From Bradyrhizobium sp. CCGB01 (GTDB lineage Bacteria > Pseudomonadota > Alphaproteobacteria > Rhizobiales > Xanthobacteraceae): a stretch of DNA of 64,000 nucleotides. Below, one piece after another: positions 21,356 through 31,015 of this stretch. The position numbers and the translations under genes were made by a program. The stretch is taken from the NCBI RefSeq assembly GCF_024199795.1, contig NZ_JANADK010000001.1:1240001-1304000 (forward strand). Direction: 5' to 3'. The notes beneath the pieces are model-generated. The model was given only the letters and a program-made list of their open reading frames with translations. It had not been told where the DNA came from and did no database searches. Position 1 is the first letter of the stretch; every line of letters starts with the position of its first letter.

Positions 21356-22168
21356 ATGCGTCAACGGTTCAGTCTTGCCCGGCTTCTCGCGTCCACCTCG
21401 CTGGTCGCGGTGGTGGCCATGGGCCTCGGCGGCTGCACCGCCATGTCGAAACTCTCCGATGTCACCGGCTCGATCGGGCCGCGGGCGGAAACCGCCCCCA
21501 CAGATCCCGCACGCGCCGTGGAAGTCTATGGCGAGCGCTACCGTGCCAATCCCAAGGATGCCGATGCGGCGCTCGGCTACGGCCAGGCCCTGCGTGCCAA
21601 CGGCCAGCGGGCCCAGGCCGCCGCCGTGCTCGAGCAGGCGACCATCGCCAATCCCGGCAACAAAGCGCTGCTCGCGCAATATGGCCGCGCGCTCGCCGAC
21701 AACGGCAATTTCCAGCAGGCCTACGACGTGCTGTCGAAGGCGCACTCGCCCGACAATCCGGACTGGCGCCTGCTCTCGGTGCAAGGCACCGCGCTCGATC
21801 AGATGGGCCGTCACGACGAGGCGCGTTCCTATTATGCGAGCGCGCTGAGGATCGCGCCGGGTGATCCCGGCGTGCTCTCCAATCTCGGCCTGTCCTACAT
21901 GTTGTCGAAGGACCTGCCGAAGGCCGAAGAGGCGTTGCGGCAGGCCTACGCCTCGCCGCGTGCCAGCACCCGGGTGCGGCAGAATCTTGGTCTCGTCGTC
22001 GGCCTCCAGGGCCGCTTCGCCGAAGCCGAGACGATCGTGAAGGCCGACCTGCCACCGGACCAGGCCGCGGCCAATGTGGCCTATCTGAAGGAAATGCTGA
22101 GCCGCAGCGACGCTCCGCGCGGCGCATCGAAGCGGACGCCGGTCGCCTCGCTCAGCCAGTCCGACTGA
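21356..22168 (+). CDS. tadD: Tad pilus assembly lipoprotein with TPR repeats (TadD)
   Basis: TadD is a tetratricopeptide lipoprotein thought to help assemble the outer-membrane secretin of the Tad pilus. The 270-residue product has a signal peptide ending in lipobox LGGC (Cys27). Several TPR units then span about residues 50-230 (for example AALGYGQALRANGQRAQAA and VLSNLGLSYMLSKDLPKAE). It is convergent with tadC, whereas most other tad genes lie on the minus strand, so it needs its own promoter. Confidence 0.88.
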   Translation: MRQRFSLARLLASTSLVAVVAMGLGGCTAMSKLSDVTGSIGPRAETAPTDPARAVEVYGERYRANPKDADAALGYGQALRANGQRAQAAAVLEQATIANPGNKALLAQYGRALADNGNFQQAYDVLSKAHSPDNPDWRLLSVQGTALDQMGRHDEARSYYASALRIAPGDPGVLSNLGLSYMLSKDLPKAEEALRQAYASPRASTRVRQNLGLVVGLQGRFAEAETIVKADLPPDQAAANVAYLKEMLSRSDAPRGASKRTPVASLSQSD

Positions 22169-22245
22169 TCAGAACCTGATCCTGCAATCCTGAAGCTGCC
22201 GGCGGACCGCGCGCGGTCCGCGCGTTGTCGGTGCAGCGTCTTGCG

Positions 22246-23220
22246 TCAGTGCAGCTCGGTGATCTTGATGCCGGTCGGTCCGAGAATGACGACGAACAGC
22301 ACCGGCAGGAAGAACAGGATCATCGGCACCGTCAGCTTCGGCGGCAGCGCGGCGGCCTTCTTCTCGGCTTCGTTCATGCGCATGTCGCGGTTTTCCTGCG
22401 CCATGACGCGCAAGGAATGCCCGAGCGGGGTGCCGTAGCGCTCCGCCTGCTGAAGCGCGAGACACACCGATTTGACGCCTTCGAGCCCGGTGCGCCGCGC
22501 CAGGTTCTCATAGGCGACCTTGCGATCCTGCAAATAGGACAGCTCGGCCGTGGTCAGGGTGAACTCTTCAGACAGGGCGATCGACTGGCCCACGATTTCG
22601 GTGGCGACTTTCCTGAACGCCATTTCGACCGACATACCGGCCTCGATGCAGATCAGGAGCAGGTCGAGTCCATCCGGGAAGGCGCGCTTGATCGAGAGCT
22701 GGCGCTTGGAAATTGCATTCTTGAGGAACAGCATCGGCGCCTGAAGGCCGAGATAGGCCGCGCCGATGCAGATGCCGATCTTGATCGGCATCGCCTGCTG
22801 CATATGCGCGATCAGGAACACGTAGATGATCGAGCCGACGAACAGCACGAGCGGAGCCACCATGCGGGCGAAGAGGAAGGTGATGTAGGGTGCCTGGCCG
22901 CGATAGCCCGCCATGATGAGCTTGTCGCGCGCGGCTTCCTGCGCGAGCCATTTGGTGAGGTTGAAGTCCTCGACGACCCGGGAGACGACCTGCTTCGGCG
23001 TTTGCCGCAGCGAGACCTTCTCGCTCTTGTTGAGGCGGTCGCGCTCGCGCTGGCGGATACGCTCGCGCTCGCTCGCCACCGCCTTCATGCGCTTGGAGAG
23101 GCCTTCGCCGGCGAACAGCGGCATCACCAGCGTATAGACGGTGGCGCTGGCGGCGATGGCCGCCAGCAGCATGGTCATGAAGCGGACGTCATGCAGTTTC
23201 GAGACGAGGAATTCGACCAT
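22246..23220 (-). CDS. tadC: Tad pilus inner-membrane platform protein (TadC)
   Basis: TadC, a GspF/T2SSF-domain protein, forms the inner-membrane platform together with TadB. The 324-residue protein has an N-terminal membrane helix and a basic, charged cytoplasmic region. Further helices follow near the middle and at the C-terminus, with the conserved FPDGLDLLLICIEAGMS segment between them. It is encoded 9 bp downstream of tadB. Confidence 0.92.
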   Translation of the reverse strand: MVEFLVSKLHDVRFMTMLLAAIAASATVYTLVMPLFAGEGLSKRMKAVASERERIRQRERDRLNKSEKVSLRQTPKQVVSRVVEDFNLTKWLAQEAARDKLIMAGYRGQAPYITFLFARMVAPLVLFVGSIIYVFLIAHMQQAMPIKIGICIGAAYLGLQAPMLFLKNAISKRQLSIKRAFPDGLDLLLICIEAGMSVEMAFRKVATEIVGQSIALSEEFTLTTAELSYLQDRKVAYENLARRTGLEGVKSVCLALQQAERYGTPLGHSLRVMAQENRDMRMNEAEKKAAALPPKLTVPMILFFLPVLFVVILGPTGIKITELH

Positions 23221-23229
23221 ACGGCACCG

Positions 23230-24207
23230 TCAGAAATCGAAATTGATCATCTTCTTCATCACCATGATGCCGATCGACATCCAGACGATGCAGCCGACCA
23301 GCATGAGCTGGCCGGTGGGATGGGTCCACAGAATCGAGATGTAGTGCGGCGTCGTGAGGTAGACGAGGAACATCACGATCGGCGGCAGCGAGCCGATGAT
23401 GCCGGCCGAGGCCTTGGCTTCCATCGACATCGCCTGGATCTTTTCCTTCATCTTCTTGCGGTCGCGCAGCACCTTGGAGAGGTTGCCGAGCGCTTCGGAG
23501 AGGTTGCCGCCGGATTTCTGCTGGATCGAGATGACGATGCCGAAGAAGTTGGCTTCCGGCAGCGGCATGCGCTCGTAGAGACGCGAGCAGGCCTCGCCGA
23601 GCGGCATGCCGATCGCCTGCGTCTCGATGATGGCCAGGAACTCGCTGCGCAGCGGCTCGGGCGCGTCGGCGGCGACGACCTTGATCGATTCGAACAGCGG
23701 CAGGCCGGCCTTGATGCCGCGAACGATCACGTCGACCGCATCGGGCAGCGCCGCCAGGAATTTGCTTTCGCGTCGCTTCTTCAGGAAGCCCAGCGTCCAG
23801 CGTGGCAGGCCGAAGCCGCCGGCAAAGGCGAGGCCGGCGGCGCCAAGCATGCCGCCGCCGACGAACAGAGCGATCCCGAACAGCGCTCCCGCCACTACGG
23901 CGGACACGATCCAGAATTTCTGCGTCGTCCAGTTGAGCCCTGCCTGCGACAGGCGAACATTGAGCGGAACGCTCTTCTCCTGCTGGCGCCGCGCCTCGAG
24001 ATCCTTGAGCGAAGTCTCGACCTGCTCGCGGCGCGACCGTTGGGTCTTCTCGGTCTGCTTGGCGGCGGGCGCATCCGCGCGCGCGATCGAGGCGCGGCGG
24101 CCTTCCGCCTTCCGTTCTCCGGACAGGAGCGGATAAAGGAACACCCAGGCGATGCCGCCGACGGCGGCAGTGGCGAGGAAGGCGAGGGCGAGGACCTGCA
24201 TGTTCAT
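23230..24207 (-). CDS. tadB: Tad pilus inner-membrane platform protein (TadB)
   Basis: TadB is the partner of TadC in the pilus platform. The 325-residue protein has an N-terminal helix and a charged linker, then a T2SSF domain with LPDAVDVIVRGIKAGLP and QQKSGGNLSEALGNLS, followed by C-terminal helices. The frame extends upstream into cpaF, but the ATG at 24207 gives the expected membrane N-terminus (MNMQVLALAF). It lies 16 bp after the cpaF stop. Confidence 0.92.
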   Translation of the reverse strand: MNMQVLALAFLATAAVGGIAWVFLYPLLSGERKAEGRRASIARADAPAAKQTEKTQRSRREQVETSLKDLEARRQQEKSVPLNVRLSQAGLNWTTQKFWIVSAVVAGALFGIALFVGGGMLGAAGLAFAGGFGLPRWTLGFLKKRRESKFLAALPDAVDVIVRGIKAGLPLFESIKVVAADAPEPLRSEFLAIIETQAIGMPLGEACSRLYERMPLPEANFFGIVISIQQKSGGNLSEALGNLSKVLRDRKKMKEKIQAMSMEAKASAGIIGSLPPIVMFLVYLTTPHYISILWTHPTGQLMLVGCIVWMSIGIMVMKKMINFDF

Positions 24208-24223
24208 GGCTGCGCCGATCTGA

Positions 24224-25687
24224 TCATGTCTTCGGCGCGACTTCCGCCGCATCGAGCGCGGCGGCAAGGCGCTTCTCGTCGCCGTAATAGCGCGCACGCT
24301 CCCAGAATTTCGGCCGGCCGATGCCGGTCGAGCGGTGCCGGCCGATGATCTTGCCGTTGGCGTCCTCGCCGACCATGTCGTAGAGGAAGATGTCCTGGGT
24401 GATGATGGTGTCGCCCTCCATGCCCATCACCTCGGTGATGTGCGTGATGCGGCGCGAGCCGTCGCGCAGGCGCGCGGCCTGGACGATGACGTCGATCGAG
24501 GCGCAGATCATCTCGCGAATTGTTCGCGAGGGAAGGGAAAAGCCGCCCATCGTGATCATGGATTCGCAGCGCGAGAGCGCTTCGCGCGGATTGTTGGCGT
24601 GCAGCGTGCCCATCGAGCCGTCGTGACCGGTGTTCATGGCCTGGAGCAGGTCGAACGCCTCGGGTCCGCGGACCTCGCCGACGATGATGCGTTCGGGGCG
24701 CATACGCAGGCAGTTGCGCACCAGTTCGCGCATGGTGACCTGGCCCTCGCCCTCGATGTTCGGCGGGCGGGTTTCGAGTCGCACCACGTGCGGCTGCTGG
24801 AGCTGGAGCTCGGCCGCGTCCTCGCAGGTGATGACGCGCTCGTCGTGCTCGATGTAGTTGGTCAGGCAGTTGAGCAGCGTGGTCTTGCCCGAGCCGGTGC
24901 CGCCGGAGATCAGCACGTTGCAACGGACGCGACCGATGATCTGGAGGATTTCCGCACCCTCCGGCGAAATCGCCCCGAACTTGACGAGCTGATCCAGCGT
25001 CAGCTTGTCCTTCTTGAATTTGCGGATGGTGAGTGTGGGGCCATCGATCGACAGCGGCGGCACGATGGCATTGACGCGGGAGCCGTCGGCGAGGCGCGCG
25101 TCGCAGATCGGCGAGGATTCGTCGACGCGCCGGCCGACCTGGCTGACGATGCGCTGGCAGATGTTGAGGAGCTGCTGGTTGTCGCGGAAGCGGATGCCGG
25201 TGCGCTGGATCTTGCCGGCGACTTCGATGTAGACGGTGTTGGCGCCGTTGACCATGATGTCGGCGATGTCGTCGCGCGACAACAGAGGCTCCAGCGGGCC
25301 GTAGCCGAGAACGTCGTTGCAGATGTCGTCGAGCAGCTCTTCCTGCTCGGCGATCGACATCACGATGTTCTTGATCGCGATGATCTCGTTGACGATGTCG
25401 CGGATTTCCTCGCGCGCGGACTCGGAGTCGAGCTTTGCGAGCTGGGCGAGGTCGATGGCCTCGATCAGGGCGCCGAAGATCATCGCCTTGACCTCGTAGT
25501 AATTGTCCGAGCGGCGGGAGTCCATGGCCGGCGCCGGCCGGGCGGGGGCAAGCGGCGGCGAGGCGACGGCCGGCGGGGGCGGCGCGCGCGACACCGCGGG
25601 CGCCGAAGCCTGGACAGGCTCGGGCGACACGGCGCCGGGCTTGGGAGCCCGAATATCGGTGTCTGTTCCGCTACGCTTACCGAACAC
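24224..25687 (-). CDS. cpaF: Tad pilus assembly ATPase (CpaF/TadA)
   Basis: CpaF is the GspE-like secretion ATPase that powers Tad pilus assembly. The 487-residue protein has a proline- and alanine-rich N-terminus and then the conserved N-terminal domain. The catalytic domain follows, with Walker [10 protein letters not shown] near residue 265, acidic box [12 protein letters not shown] and histidine box [12 protein letters not shown]. These are all the motifs expected of an active enzyme. It is preceded by cpaE and followed by tadB in the same operon. Confidence 0.96.
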   Translation of the reverse strand: MFGKRSGTDTDIRAPKPGAVSPEPVQASAPAVSRAPPPPAVASPPLAPARPAPAMDSRRSDNYYEVKAMIFGALIEAIDLAQLAKLDSESAREEIRDIVNEIIAIKNIVMSIAEQEELLDDICNDVLGYGPLEPLLSRDDIADIMVNGANTVYIEVAGKIQRTGIRFRDNQQLLNICQRIVSQVGRRVDESSPICDARLADGSRVNAIVPPLSIDGPTLTIRKFKKDKLTLDQLVKFGAISPEGAEILQIIGRVRCNVLISGGTGSGKTTLLNCLTNYIEHDERVITCEDAAELQLQQPHVVRLETRPPNIEGEGQVTMRELVRNCLRMRPERIIVGEVRGPEAFDLLQAMNTGHDGSMGTLHANNPREALSRCESMITMGGFSLPSRTIREMICASIDVIVQAARLRDGSRRITHITEVMGMEGDTIITQDIFLYDMVGEDANGKIIGRHRSTGIGRPKFWERARYYGDEKRLAAALDAAEVAPKT

Positions 25688-25708
25688 TTAACGACTCCAT
25701 GCGGCGGC

Positions 25709-26974
25709 TTATTTTCCGCGCAACTTCTCAATCAGGGGTGAAAGCAGAGAAGACTTTTGCTTCTTCGTCTCGCTGCGGCCGGTCAGGCGCTGGGCGATCT
25801 GAAGGAACATCTCGATCGACTTGTGGTTGGCGGAGATCTCCGCGATCATCTGACCGTTGTTGGCTGCCGAGCCGAAGATCTGCGGCTCGAACGGGATCGA
25901 GACGACCGGCTGGCTCTCGATCGCCTTGGCGAACTCGGCGGCGGCGATTTCGGGCCGTTTCGGGACGCCGACCTGGTTCAGGCAGTAGAGCGGAGGCCGG
26001 TCGTTGGGCCGCGAAGCCTTCAGCAGATCGAACAGGTTCTTGGTGTTGCGCAAATTGGCGAGATCGGGCGCTGCGACGATCAGGATGTCGTCCGCCCCGA
26101 TCAGGGCGCGCTTGGTCCAGCCCGACCATTGGTGCGGGATGTCGAGCACGATGCAGGGCATGGTGGAGCGCAGCGTGTCGAACACGGCATCGAAGGCGTC
26201 GGTGCCGAAATCATAGACCCGGTCCAGCGTCGCCGGCGCCGCCAGCAGGCTGAGATGGTCGGTGCATTTCGACAGCAGGCGGTCGATGAAGGCGGTGTCG
26301 ACGCGATCCGGCGAGAACACGGCATCCGCGATACCCTGCGGCGGGTCCTGGTTGTAATCGAGCCCGGCGGTGCCGAAGGCGAGGTCGAGATCGGCGACGA
26401 CCGCGTCCATCGCGAGGTCGCGCGCGATCGCCCAGGCGACGTTGTGGGAGATGGTGGACGCGCCGACGCCGCCCTTGGCGCCAACCACGGCGATGATGCG
26501 GCCGACCGCCTTGGCTTCCGGTGCCGAGAACAGGTTGCAGATCGAGCGCACGACGTCGATCGCGCCGACCGGCGCGAGCACGTAGTCGCTGACGCCGCGG
26601 CGCACCAGCTCGCGGTAGAGCATGACGTCGTTGATGCGGCCGATCACCACCACGCGGGTGCCGGCGTCGCAGACCGTGGCGAGATGGTCGAGCCCGGTCA
26701 ACAGATCGTTGCGGCCGTCGCTCTCGAGCACGATCACGTTCGGCGTCGGCGCCGAGCGGTAGGCTTCGATCGCAGCCGCCATGCCGCCCATCTGGATCTT
26801 CAGATGGGCTTTGCCGAGACGACGGTCTTCGCCGGCCGACTGCACCGCGGCAGCGGTCTCGACGGTCTCGCAGAAAGCCTGGACCGACACGCGGGGCGCG
26901 GGGGCAATATGCTCCTCGACCGCCGTCGGTGCCTCTGGCTGCTCTTCTTGAGTCTGGCGAGCGTAGCTGATCAT
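25709..26974 (-). CDS. cpaE: Tad pilus localisation ATPase (CpaE/TadZ)
   Basis: CpaE belongs to the MinD/ParA-like group and places the Tad machinery at the cell pole. The 421-residue protein has an N-terminal receiver-like domain, which lacks an obvious phospho-acceptor set. It then has an ATPase domain with the deviant Walker A VGAKGGVGAST near residue 165. The gene overlaps the end of cpaD by 4 bp (ATGA type), indicating coupled translation. Confidence 0.93.
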   Translation of the reverse strand: MISYARQTQEEQPEAPTAVEEHIAPAPRVSVQAFCETVETAAAVQSAGEDRRLGKAHLKIQMGGMAAAIEAYRSAPTPNVIVLESDGRNDLLTGLDHLATVCDAGTRVVVIGRINDVMLYRELVRRGVSDYVLAPVGAIDVVRSICNLFSAPEAKAVGRIIAVVGAKGGVGASTISHNVAWAIARDLAMDAVVADLDLAFGTAGLDYNQDPPQGIADAVFSPDRVDTAFIDRLLSKCTDHLSLLAAPATLDRVYDFGTDAFDAVFDTLRSTMPCIVLDIPHQWSGWTKRALIGADDILIVAAPDLANLRNTKNLFDLLKASRPNDRPPLYCLNQVGVPKRPEIAAAEFAKAIESQPVVSIPFEPQIFGSAANNGQMIAEISANHKSIEMFLQIAQRLTGRSETKKQKSSLLSPLIEKLRGK

Positions 26975-27705
26975 TTGCCGGTGTCGCTGAGTTTGGCCTT
27001 GTCGGCTTCAGGATAGGTGGTCGCCGTCGTCATTCCCTTGCGATACTTCTCGAAGGCCGTGGTGCGGCGCGCCGTGTAGGACGGCGTTTCGGTTCGCGGC
27101 TGCTCGAGGTCCGACGGATTGGCGATCATCGCCGCCATGTTGCGCTGATAGGCGCAGCCGTAATTGTAATAGTCCTTGTTCTCGAACCAGCTCCGGTTCT
27201 TGATCGAAGGGCCGATGTCGTCAGGCCACAGGCCGCAGGGACCCGCGATCGCGGCGATCCTGGAATAGGTGAGCCGGATCGGCGGCAGGAAGCGCCTGTC
27301 TTCAGGCTGGTAGGGACGAACGTTGATGCCGCGCGGTGGGACGCCGGCCCCCGCCAGCATCGCCTGGATTTCCCGCATGGTGTCCGCGACCGGCCGCGCG
27401 TTGGGCGTGCCGGACGGCACGTCGATACGGATCGCACCGGTGCCCTCATGCAGCCAGGCCGAAGCAACACCCATCACGTCGGCGCGCTGGGCGGCAGTCA
27501 GTCCACCACGGGCATGGCCGACGAAGACGACGATCGAGCGGTTCTGCTCCTCGATCGCGATCGGGTGACGCTGCTTGTAGTCGTCCGGAATGGAGGCCGT
27601 GACCTCCTGGTCGTGCTGGCAGCCGCCGAGGGCGAGCGCCATGCCGACGAGCGCGCCGCCAAGGCGGACGGCGCGTTTGCGAAGCTGGGGTGGTTTTGTG
27701 ATCAT
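26971..27705 (-). CDS. cpaD: Tad pilus assembly lipoprotein (CpaD)
   Basis: CpaD is a periplasmic lipoprotein of the Tad secretin complex. From the ATG at 27705 the product is 244 residues with a basic N-terminus, a hydrophobic segment and lipobox LGGC (Cys29). The motif region FVGHARGGLTAAQR and the C-terminal pattern with GCAYQRNMAAM are typical of CpaD. An in-frame ATG at 27729 would add eight residues. It lies between cpaC and cpaE in the operon. Confidence 0.92.
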   Translation of the reverse strand: MITKPPQLRKRAVRLGGALVGMALALGGCQHDQEVTASIPDDYKQRHPIAIEEQNRSIVVFVGHARGGLTAAQRADVMGVASAWLHEGTGAIRIDVPSGTPNARPVADTMREIQAMLAGAGVPPRGINVRPYQPEDRRFLPPIRLTYSRIAAIAGPCGLWPDDIGPSIKNRSWFENKDYYNYGCAYQRNMAAMIANPSDLEQPRTETPSYTARRTTAFEKYRKGMTTATTYPEADKAKLSDTGK

Positions 27706-27725
27706 CGAGAAGTCCCCGTTCCGCC

Positions 27726-29216
27726 TCAATCGGTAATGAAGCCGTAGGTGCCGCGGTAGTTCTTGGCCGGTTCGGTCCGGCCGGGCACGCCGTAGATGCG
27801 GTTGATGTTGCCGAGCAGCTCGGCCTGCGGATCCGCAGGCGCTGCGAAGCCGTCATCCGGCCGCGACAAGTCCTTTGGCGCCGCTGCGCGAACGACATAA
27901 GGCGTCACGATCACGACCAGCTCGGTCGCGTTGTTGACGAAGTCGCGGCTGCGGAACAGCGTGCCGAGCACCGGGAGCTGCATCAGCCCGGGCAGTCCGC
28001 TGACTGCCTGCTTGGTCTGCTGCTGGATCAGGCCGGCCATCGCCATCGCGCCGCCGGAGGGAATTTCCAGCGAGGTTTCGGCACGGCGGGTCTTGATCGA
28101 GGGCACCGTCAGCGAGTTCACCGACGTCGAGGTCACGGCCTGCGACAGCGTGATCGCATTCTCGTTCGACAGCTCCGAGACCTCGGTCATCACGCGCAGG
28201 CTGATCTTGCCCTCGCTCAGCACCACCGGGGTGAAGTTGAGGGAGATGCCGAACTTCTTGAAGCTGATCTGGGTGGTACAGACATGCGTGGTGGGATCGC
28301 ACGCGTAGCCTGCCGGCACCGGGAATTCGCCGCCGGCGACGAAGGTTGCGGATTCGCCGGAGATCGCGGTCAGGTTCGGTTCGGCCAGCGTCCGGATCAC
28401 GCCCGCGGTCTCCATCGCGCGCAGGGTGGCCTGCACCGACGGCGTCGAGCCGAACTTCGTGGTCAGATTGTTGCCGTCCACGAGATTGCGGCCAAGGGCC
28501 GTGAACGGGTTGGAGTTGGTGAAGCTCACCACCGACGTGCCGTAGTTCAGGTTCGCGGTGAGGTCGATGCCGAGCTGCTTGACGATGGTGCGCGCGACTT
28601 CGGCGACGGTCACCTTGAGCATGACCTGGTCGCGGCCGCGGACCAGGATCGAGTTCACAACCTTGTCGGCGCCGCCCGCAAGGCGCGCCGCGAGATCATT
28701 GGCCTGCTGCGCTTCCAGCGGATTTGCCGCCGTGCCGGTCAGGACGACGCCGTCGCCCAGCCCGTCGATCTGGATGTCGGAATTGGGCAGGATCTGCTTC
28801 AGCGCGGCCCGCACGCCGTTGAGGTCGCGCTTGACCGCGATGTCATAGGCCGCGATCTGCTGACCGGCGGAATCGAAGAACACGATGTTGGTCTGTCCGA
28901 TCGCGGCGCCGATGATGTAGGCGCGCTGAGCCGAGCGAACGACCGCGTTCGCGATCTTGGGATCGGCGACCAGCACATCCTTGATGTCGCGCGGCAGGTC
29001 GATCACGATCGACTTGCCGATGCCGAGCGAGAGGAAGCGCGCGTTCATCTGACCGTCAGCCGCGACCTGCGCCCCCGGGCGGTAGTCGGCCGCGACCACG
29101 GGCGTGAGCACCGGGTTGAGCGCCAGCGCGAAGGCGGCCGAAAACGACAGGGCGCGGACCGTGGAGGTTCGCATCGTCGTCAAATCTGCCCTGCATTTCA
29201 TATCGACAGTCCTCAT
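27726..29216 (-). CDS. cpaC: Tad pilus outer-membrane secretin (CpaC/RcpA)
   Basis: CpaC is the secretin ring through which the Tad pilus crosses the outer membrane. The 496-residue protein has a signal peptide, an N-terminal pilus-assembly domain (LSLGIGKSIVIDLPRDIKDV) and a BON-like segment. The secretin domain follows, with VPAGYACDP, an SLNFTPVV segment and the terminal VTELVVIVTPYVV-like stretch. The start used overlaps the cpaB stop by 4 bp (ATGA). Internal ATGs at 29201 and 29174 are alternatives that keep the signal peptide. Confidence 0.94.
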   Translation of the reverse strand: MRTVDMKCRADLTTMRTSTVRALSFSAAFALALNPVLTPVVAADYRPGAQVAADGQMNARFLSLGIGKSIVIDLPRDIKDVLVADPKIANAVVRSAQRAYIIGAAIGQTNIVFFDSAGQQIAAYDIAVKRDLNGVRAALKQILPNSDIQIDGLGDGVVLTGTAANPLEAQQANDLAARLAGGADKVVNSILVRGRDQVMLKVTVAEVARTIVKQLGIDLTANLNYGTSVVSFTNSNPFTALGRNLVDGNNLTTKFGSTPSVQATLRAMETAGVIRTLAEPNLTAISGESATFVAGGEFPVPAGYACDPTTHVCTTQISFKKFGISLNFTPVVLSEGKISLRVMTEVSELSNENAITLSQAVTSTSVNSLTVPSIKTRRAETSLEIPSGGAMAMAGLIQQQTKQAVSGLPGLMQLPVLGTLFRSRDFVNNATELVVIVTPYVVRAAAPKDLSRPDDGFAAPADPQAELLGNINRIYGVPGRTEPAKNYRGTYGFITD

Positions 29217-30010
29217 CGTGCCTTCGCCGTCGCGCTTGGGATGCCGTAGCGAATGATCGAAACGCCGTCGCGCTTCTGCGCGGAGTCATCGAGCGTGATC
29301 TCGCTCATCTTGACGTCGACGATGCTGCGCAGCGCCAGCGACAGCGTGCCGCTCTGGCGGGCCGCGGAGAGCGTCGCCGTCTGCGTGGGATTGAGCTCGA
29401 GGGTGACGGTCTTGCCGACCACCGCGTTCTGGCCGTCCTTCTCCCTCGGTGCCTGGTCGATCGCCAGCACGCGGATATTGGCCAGGATGATCTCGGACGT
29501 GACGATGTCCTGGGCGCCGGCGCTCTGGTCGGGATTCTTGAGCCGGCGCGTCAGGAGCACGTCGACGCGGTCGTTGGGCAGGATGAAGCCGCCGGCGCCG
29601 GTCTCCGGCGAGATTTCGGTCGAGATCGCACGCATGCCGGTCGGCAGGATCGCGGCCATGAAGCCGGACCCCTCGGCCTTGACCAGCTTCTGGTCGCGGA
29701 TCGGTTCACCCTGGATGAAGGGCGCGCGCGCGATCGAGCCGGTGACCTGGGTTGCGCCCTCGGGGCGCTCGTTGCGGCGAATGAAGGTGCTGCTGGCGGT
29801 CGCAGACGGCCAGGTCTGCCATTGCACGTCTTCCGGCTTCACGGTCTGGCCGAGGCCGATGTCGTTCTTGGCGACCAGGACGTCGACGGTTGGAAGCTGG
29901 GCGACCGGAGCCGCTGGAGGCGGCGCAGAGTCCGAGCCGCTCGCCAGGTACGCGGCGACGCCGCCGGCGCAGATGGCGACCGTCAGGACGACTATGCGTG
30001 CCCTATTCAT
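29213..30010 (-). CDS. cpaB: Tad pilus assembly protein (CpaB/RcpC)
   Basis: CpaB is a periplasmic protein with a SAF domain, anchored by an N-terminal helix, that works with the secretin. The 265-residue product starts MNRARIVVLTVAICAGG. It then has the SAF-type segment VLVAKNDIGLGQTVKPEDV and the RcpC region (GMRAISTEISPETGAGGFILPNDRVDV, residues about 125-155). The frame opens six codons earlier, but the chosen ATG puts the membrane helix at the N-terminus. A CtrA-like half-site lies about 75 bp upstream. Confidence 0.92.
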   Translation of the reverse strand: MNRARIVVLTVAICAGGVAAYLASGSDSAPPPAAPVAQLPTVDVLVAKNDIGLGQTVKPEDVQWQTWPSATASSTFIRRNERPEGATQVTGSIARAPFIQGEPIRDQKLVKAEGSGFMAAILPTGMRAISTEISPETGAGGFILPNDRVDVLLTRRLKNPDQSAGAQDIVTSEIILANIRVLAIDQAPREKDGQNAVVGKTVTLELNPTQTATLSAARQSGTLSLALRSIVDVKMSEITLDDSAQKRDGVSIIRYGIPSATAKAR

Positions 30011-30084
30011 ACGCTTCACTTTCCACAAAACGCCGCGACGCTGCCGCCGCCGTAATCGGCAGTTGACCAGCTATTCGTCAAAGC

Positions 30085-30092
30085 ATGGTTAA
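30085..30092 (-). promoter_or_regulatory. Possible CtrA half-site before cpaB
   Basis: On the minus strand the sequence reads TTAACCAT, the half-site form known from Caulobacter CtrA targets. It lies in the 127-bp gap between cpaA and cpaB, about 75 bp upstream of the cpaB start. A single 8-mer is weak evidence by itself; it gains weight from similar sites before tadD and the first tadE-like gene. Confidence 0.3.
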
Positions 30093-30137
30093 TGAGGCGT
30101 ATCTAAATCGCCTTAACGCCGGGTTTACCCGGTGTGT

Positions 30138-30662
30138 TCAGCGCAGTGCGAGGTGAGCGAGGTCGATCGCCTTCACCCACTCGGTCTCCGGATAGACCAT
30201 CAGCGCGCCGAGCGTGAGCGCGATCCCGTAAGGGATGCCGCTCTCCTTGTCGTGCAGCCGTGCCAGCCACGCCTGGCCCGCCAGACCGTACGGCAATGGC
30301 CATTGCCGGAACTGGAGCAGGAGCAGCGTCAGCGCTCCGCCGAACAGCGAAGCGTAGAGCAGGAAATCCATCAATTGTGCGAAGCCGAACCAGAGCGCGA
30401 CCGAAGCCGCAACCTTGGCGTCGCCGCCGCCCATCCAGCCCATCGCGAAGCAGGTGAAGGCCACGACGAGGAGCAGTGCGCCAGCGCCGACATGGGTCAG
30501 CATGTCGTAAGGTGCCATGCCACCGGCGAACGCGAGCACGAAGAAGCCTGCGACCAGCGCCAGCGACACGCGGTTCGAGATGGTCATCGTGAAGAGATCG
30601 CTCGCGGCGGCGAATGCCATCAGGGCCGGGAAGAGCAGAAGGCGCGCAAGGTCGAGGATCAT
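30138..30662 (-). CDS. cpaA: Prepilin peptidase of the Tad pilus (CpaA/TadV)
   Basis: CpaA is an A24-family aspartic peptidase that removes the leader from Flp-type prepilins. The 174-residue polytopic membrane protein has the two catalytic aspartates in the expected places: AASDLFTM near residue 21 and MGGGDAKV (GxGD motif) in the middle. It has no N-terminal methylase domain, as usual for the Tad type. It is encoded between the pilin gene and cpaB. Confidence 0.93.
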   Translation of the reverse strand: MILDLARLLLFPALMAFAAASDLFTMTISNRVSLALVAGFFVLAFAGGMAPYDMLTHVGAGALLLVVAFTCFAMGWMGGGDAKVAASVALWFGFAQLMDFLLYASLFGGALTLLLLQFRQWPLPYGLAGQAWLARLHDKESGIPYGIALTLGALMVYPETEWVKAIDLAHLALR

Positions 30663-30798
30663 GGGCTGCGTCTTGAGCTTGATCTGAATCTTGGGTTCAT
30701 CGCGGGATCGGAGCGTCGCCGCATGCTAGCCGGCAGTTGCTAAACAAACCGACAACGGCGGCAGCGGCCGCGAGGGCCGGAATCCGCCGCAGGCGTGC

Positions 30799-30945
30799 TC
30801 ACCAGATGCTGGCAATGCGCGCGGCGAGGACGGCCATCGCGAGCAGCAGCGCAAGGCAAACCCAGTACGCCGGCGAAGAGGTGCCGGCCGCCTCCGCCTC
30901 GCTCGCCGCAACCGCGGCATCGGTTCTGTACTCGCGCAACGCCAC
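30799..30945 (-). CDS. Possible small membrane protein in the Tad locus (48 aa)
   Basis: Between the pilin terminator and cpaA the minus strand encodes a 48-residue peptide from a GTG start. A charged, alanine- and glutamate-rich N-terminus leads into one strong transmembrane helix (YWVCLALLLAMAVLAARI) right before the stop. The other two frames here give implausible arginine-, cysteine- and glycine-rich products. Composition and position support a real small gene, but the start codon is weak and no family is recognised. Confidence 0.35.
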   Translation of the reverse strand: MALREYRTDAAVAASEAEAAGTSSPAYWVCLALLLAMAVLAARIASIW

Positions 30946-30961
30946 TGGAACTCGCCATATC

Positions 30962-30996
30962 CGGAAAAACAAAGGCCCCGGAAGTCCGGGGCTTTT
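30962..30996 (-). terminator. Rho-independent terminator after the Flp pilin gene
   Basis: A GC-rich stem, GCCCCGGA at 30975-30982 against TCCGGGGC at 30985-30992, is followed on the minus strand by CTTTGTTTTT. It lies 20 bp beyond the pilin stop. It should end a short, abundant pilin transcript before the downstream cpa genes. Confidence 0.85.
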
Positions 30997-31015
30997 GCAG
31001 TCGTTCGTCGGTCGC

